Source of the DNA: Primorskyibacter marinus
Lineage (GTDB): Bacteria; Pseudomonadota; Alphaproteobacteria; Rhodobacterales; Rhodobacteraceae
Direction: 5' to 3'
NCBI RefSeq assembly: GCF_003313245.1
Contig: NZ_QJSD01000005.1
Span: 111,303 to 175,302, forward strand
DNA length: 64,000 nt
Shown here: positions 62,351 to 64,000 of the stretch, in pieces
Layout: each line of letters opens with the position of its first letter
Position numbering within the stretch: position 1 is the first letter of the stretch
Notes under the pieces: generated by a model
What the model was told of the DNA's origin: nothing
Databases searched by the model: none
What the model saw: only the letters and a program-made list of their open reading frames with translations
Program-made: the position numbers and the translations under genes

Positions 62351-62902
62351 TCAGATCGCCATACTGTTGAAATCATGAGGTTTAAATTGCATCAGTACTG
62401 CGCACAGTTTGCAGTACGGTTCGCCAAGCTGCCGGAACCCTGTGCCGCCCTCGGCGACGGTCTTCGCCGTCCAGAGCGCGGCGTTGAGCTTGGCAGAGAA
62501 CGGGTTCGAGGCGTCCGCCGTTGTGCCGAGGCCGAGCAGGGCGAGGTTCTGCAACGCCGTCGGTGTGGTCCCTATCCAACCCGCGCCGTCATAGACCAGC
62601 AGCAGGCTCTCGTCCTCGACCCAAGCTCGCCAGCCGGTCCGGGGCGACAGGCGCAGCCAGGCCCCATCCGTGAACAGCGCCACGTGCAGGTCCCAGCCCA
62701 CCCAGTCGCCCGTCGCGCCCGAGCCGACGATGTAGCGGTCGCCGTCGGCGGGGCTGCCAGGCGGCGCAGTTAGGTCCCGGTCGAGCACCGAGAGCTGGAC
62801 CAGCCCGTCGAGCAGCCGCAGCGCCTCGTTGTGGGTGACATGCTTTTGGGCCTGCGCTGCAAGGATGTATGGCAGCAGCAGATGGGTCGTGGAGGCGGAC
62901 AT
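62351..62902 (-). pseudogene. DUF2793 tail-cluster protein, truncated
   Basis: 183 residues. Residues 1-155 match the DUF2793 N-terminal module (LLLPYILAAQAQKHVTHNEAL, GDRYIVG, WVEDESLLLVYDGAGWI, NPFSAKLNAALWTAKTVAEGGTG). After GGTG the sequence stops resembling the family and continues into an unrelated 28-residue tail rich in C, M and K. The full-length protein is longer, so a deletion or insertion has replaced the C-terminus near 62437. DUF2793 follows the tail-tip gene at the end of Rhodobacter gene-transfer-agent clusters. Confidence 0.72.
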
Positions 62903-62908
62903 GGGCCC

Positions 62909-63010
62909 TCAGAATGTGAGCGTGACGGTTTTCGGCGCGCCCCGCCCCACGAGGGCGGAGAGCTGGAAGATGCGGATGTCGAGCAATTCGCCGGGGCCGA
63001 GCGGTGCGCC
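62909..63010 (-). pseudogene. C-terminal remnant of GTA/phage tail-tip (gp15-like) protein
   Basis: The last 33 codons before the DUF2793 start, reading GAPLGPGELLDIRIFQLSA...VTLTF and a stop, resemble the C-terminus of the GTA host-specificity (TIM-barrel) protein as I recall it. The frame is cut at 63011-63013 by the left end of the IS3 element. No start remains. Confidence 0.6.
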
Positions 63011-63062
63011 CCTGAACCGCCCCGGGTTTACCGGAGAGTAAAACACTCAAAGGATGAGCCCT

Positions 63063-63395
63063 ATGACAAAGCAGAGCTTCACCCCGGCCTATCCGGCCGA
63101 GCTTCGCGAACGCGGTGTTCGGCTTTTTCGAGAGAACTGCGCCGACTACGCCAGTGACACGGTAGCCTACAAGGCGATTGCGTCGAAGCTTGGTTGCTCT
63201 CCTGACAGCCTGCGCGTCTGGTGTCAGCGGGCTGAACGCGATGCCGGTCAGCGTAGCGGTCTGACGAGCGCGGAGAAAGACCGGATCAAGGAGTTGGAGC
63301 GCGAGGTTCGTGAACTTCGCCAAGCCAACGAGATCCTGAAGAAGGCCAGCGCATATTTCGCAGCGGCGGAACTCGGCCGTCCGTTCCGCAAATGA
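63063..63395 (+). CDS. IS3-family transposase OrfA
   Basis: 110 residues from ATG 63063 (AAAGG nine bases upstream; the earlier ATG 63054 overlaps that site). A helix-turn-helix of IS911/IS3 OrfA type (VAYKAIASKLGCSPDSLRVWCQ), followed by a leucine-zipper-like helix KELEREVRELRQANEILKKASAYFA. It binds the terminal repeats and, by -1 frameshifting, forms OrfAB in this family. Complete. Confidence 0.93.
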   Translation: MTKQSFTPAYPAELRERGVRLFRENCADYASDTVAYKAIASKLGCSPDSLRVWCQRAERDAGQRSGLTSAEKDRIKELEREVRELRQANEILKKASAYFAAAELGRPFRK

Positions 63396-64000
63396 TCGCG
63401 TTCATCGATGATCACCGTTATGTCCATGGTGTCAGGCCGATCTGCCGGTTTCTGGGGATCGCACCATCGACTTTCTACGCCTTCAAGGCCGTGGAGCGTG
63501 ATCCCGATCCGGCATCGGCTCGCACCAGGCAGGACCGGCTGGACATGGTCGCCATCAAGGAGGCCCTCGATGGCAGCCGGGGACGATATGGCGCGCGCAA
63601 GGTTTGGCACCAGTTGCGCCGAGGCGATCACGACATCGCCCGCTGCACGGTGGAACGGCTGATGCGAACCATGGGATTGCAAGGTGTTGTGCGCAGCAAG
63701 AAGGTCGTCACCACCAATCCCGATGCGGCACAGCCTTGCCCGGACGACAAGGTGAACCGCGCTTTCGTGGCAGACATGCCGAACCAACTCTGGGTCAGCG
63801 ATTTCACCTATGTCTCAAGCTGGCAGGGCATGGTCTGCGTGACCTTCACCATCGGCGTTTTCGCCCGCAAGATCGTTGGCTGGCGTGCCTCGACCTCGAT
63901 GACGACTGGTTTCGTCTTGGATGCCCTGAACCAGGCCATCTGTCAGCGCCCACCCTCCGAGGCTGACAAGCTGATCCATCACAGCGATCGCGGCAGCCAA
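63392..64000 (+). CDS. IS3-family transposase OrfB, 5' part
   Basis: The frame is open from ATG 63392 (overlapping the orfA stop) to the window end, 203 residues without a stop. The HTH_21 region IKEALDGSRGRYGARKVWHQLRR and the rve integrase core are present with the first Asp in LWVSDFTYV and the second in HHSDRGSQ at the very end; the third acidic residue (Glu) lies beyond. Partial because the window ends. Confidence 0.93.
   Translation, partial: MIAFIDDHRYVHGVRPICRFLGIAPSTFYAFKAVERDPDPASARTRQDRLDMVAIKEALDGSRGRYGARKVWHQLRRGDHDIARCTVERLMRTMGLQGVVRSKKVVTTNPDAAQPCPDDKVNRAFVADMPNQLWVSDFTYVSSWQGMVCVTFTIGVFARKIVGWRASTSMTTGFVLDALNQAICQRPPSEADKLIHHSDRGSQ

Larger units (their letters stand above)
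63013..64000 (+). mobile_element. IS3-family insertion sequence, left part
   Basis: The left end starts near TGAACCGCCCCGGGTTTACC at 63013, a typical IS3-type terminal repeat. OrfA and orfB follow in -1 frame with ATGA overlap. It runs out of the window, so its right end, second repeat and target duplication are not visible. It interrupts the tail-tip gene. Confidence 0.85.

Overview
The window is GC-rich DNA from an alphaproteobacterium, almost certainly a marine member of the Rhodobacterales (Roseobacter group). The evidence is a VPLPA-CTERM sorting tail, a tRNA-His without G-1 that carries a G1-U72 pair and A73, a GTTC-N7-GTTC type SOS box in front of an mmcB gene, the order cysG-DUF2849-cysI-cysH-DUF934-fpr, and remnants of the distal end of a gene-transfer-agent-like tail cluster. 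There are three tRNA genes (Val-TAC, His-GTG, Ser-GGA), no rRNA and no CRISPR array.

Layout: 1-7.1 kb holds the TamA/TamB envelope pair (TamA enters from outside the window), a VPLPA-CTERM exported protein and a VOC metalloenzyme. 7.3-9.2 kb is a kinase/surface-glycan fusion protein. 9.5-17.4 kb is a class IV aminotransferase followed by a dipeptide ABC operon with an embedded Xaa-Pro peptidase (dppA-pepQ-dppBCDF). 17.5-22.5 kb (minus strand) carries an orphan P450, tRNA-Val, dnaB, pyrE and pyrC. 22.6-28.5 kb is a tightly coupled surface-carbohydrate cassette with three paralogous family-2 glycosyltransferase domains, a sulfotransferase, a degenerate sulfotransferase-like domain and an FkbM methyltransferase.

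28.7-35.3 kb holds a MoxR/CoxE pair, a large acidic-repeat OmpA protein, and an XdhC/molybdopterin-binding pair, all resembling maturation genes for molybdenum hydroxylases, without structural genes. infC (probable ATA start) and an Ala-rich membrane-anchored helical protein follow. 37.4-43.2 kb is the assimilatory sulfate-reduction cluster (APS reductase, sulfite reductase, siroheme methyltransferase, ferredoxin reductase) facing an Lrp-type regulator. 43.3-46.5 kb has a formylglycine-generating enzyme and an uncharacterised pair made of a ClpP-like periplasmic protein and a coiled-coil membrane protein. 46.7-51.5 kb contains a small membrane protein, SOS-linked mmcB, tRNA-His and a flavin hydroxylase/DUF2783/MBL operon.

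52-61.4 kb is a complete sialic-acid locus. NanM (periplasmic mutarotase) and NanA (lyase) are divergent from NanR (GntR regulator), SiaPQM (TRAP uptake), NanE, NanK, NagB and NagA. Together these take N-acetylneuraminate from the periplasm to fructose-6-phosphate. The right end (62-64 kb) is tRNA-Ser followed by broken tail-cluster genes interrupted by an IS3-family element that runs out of the window.
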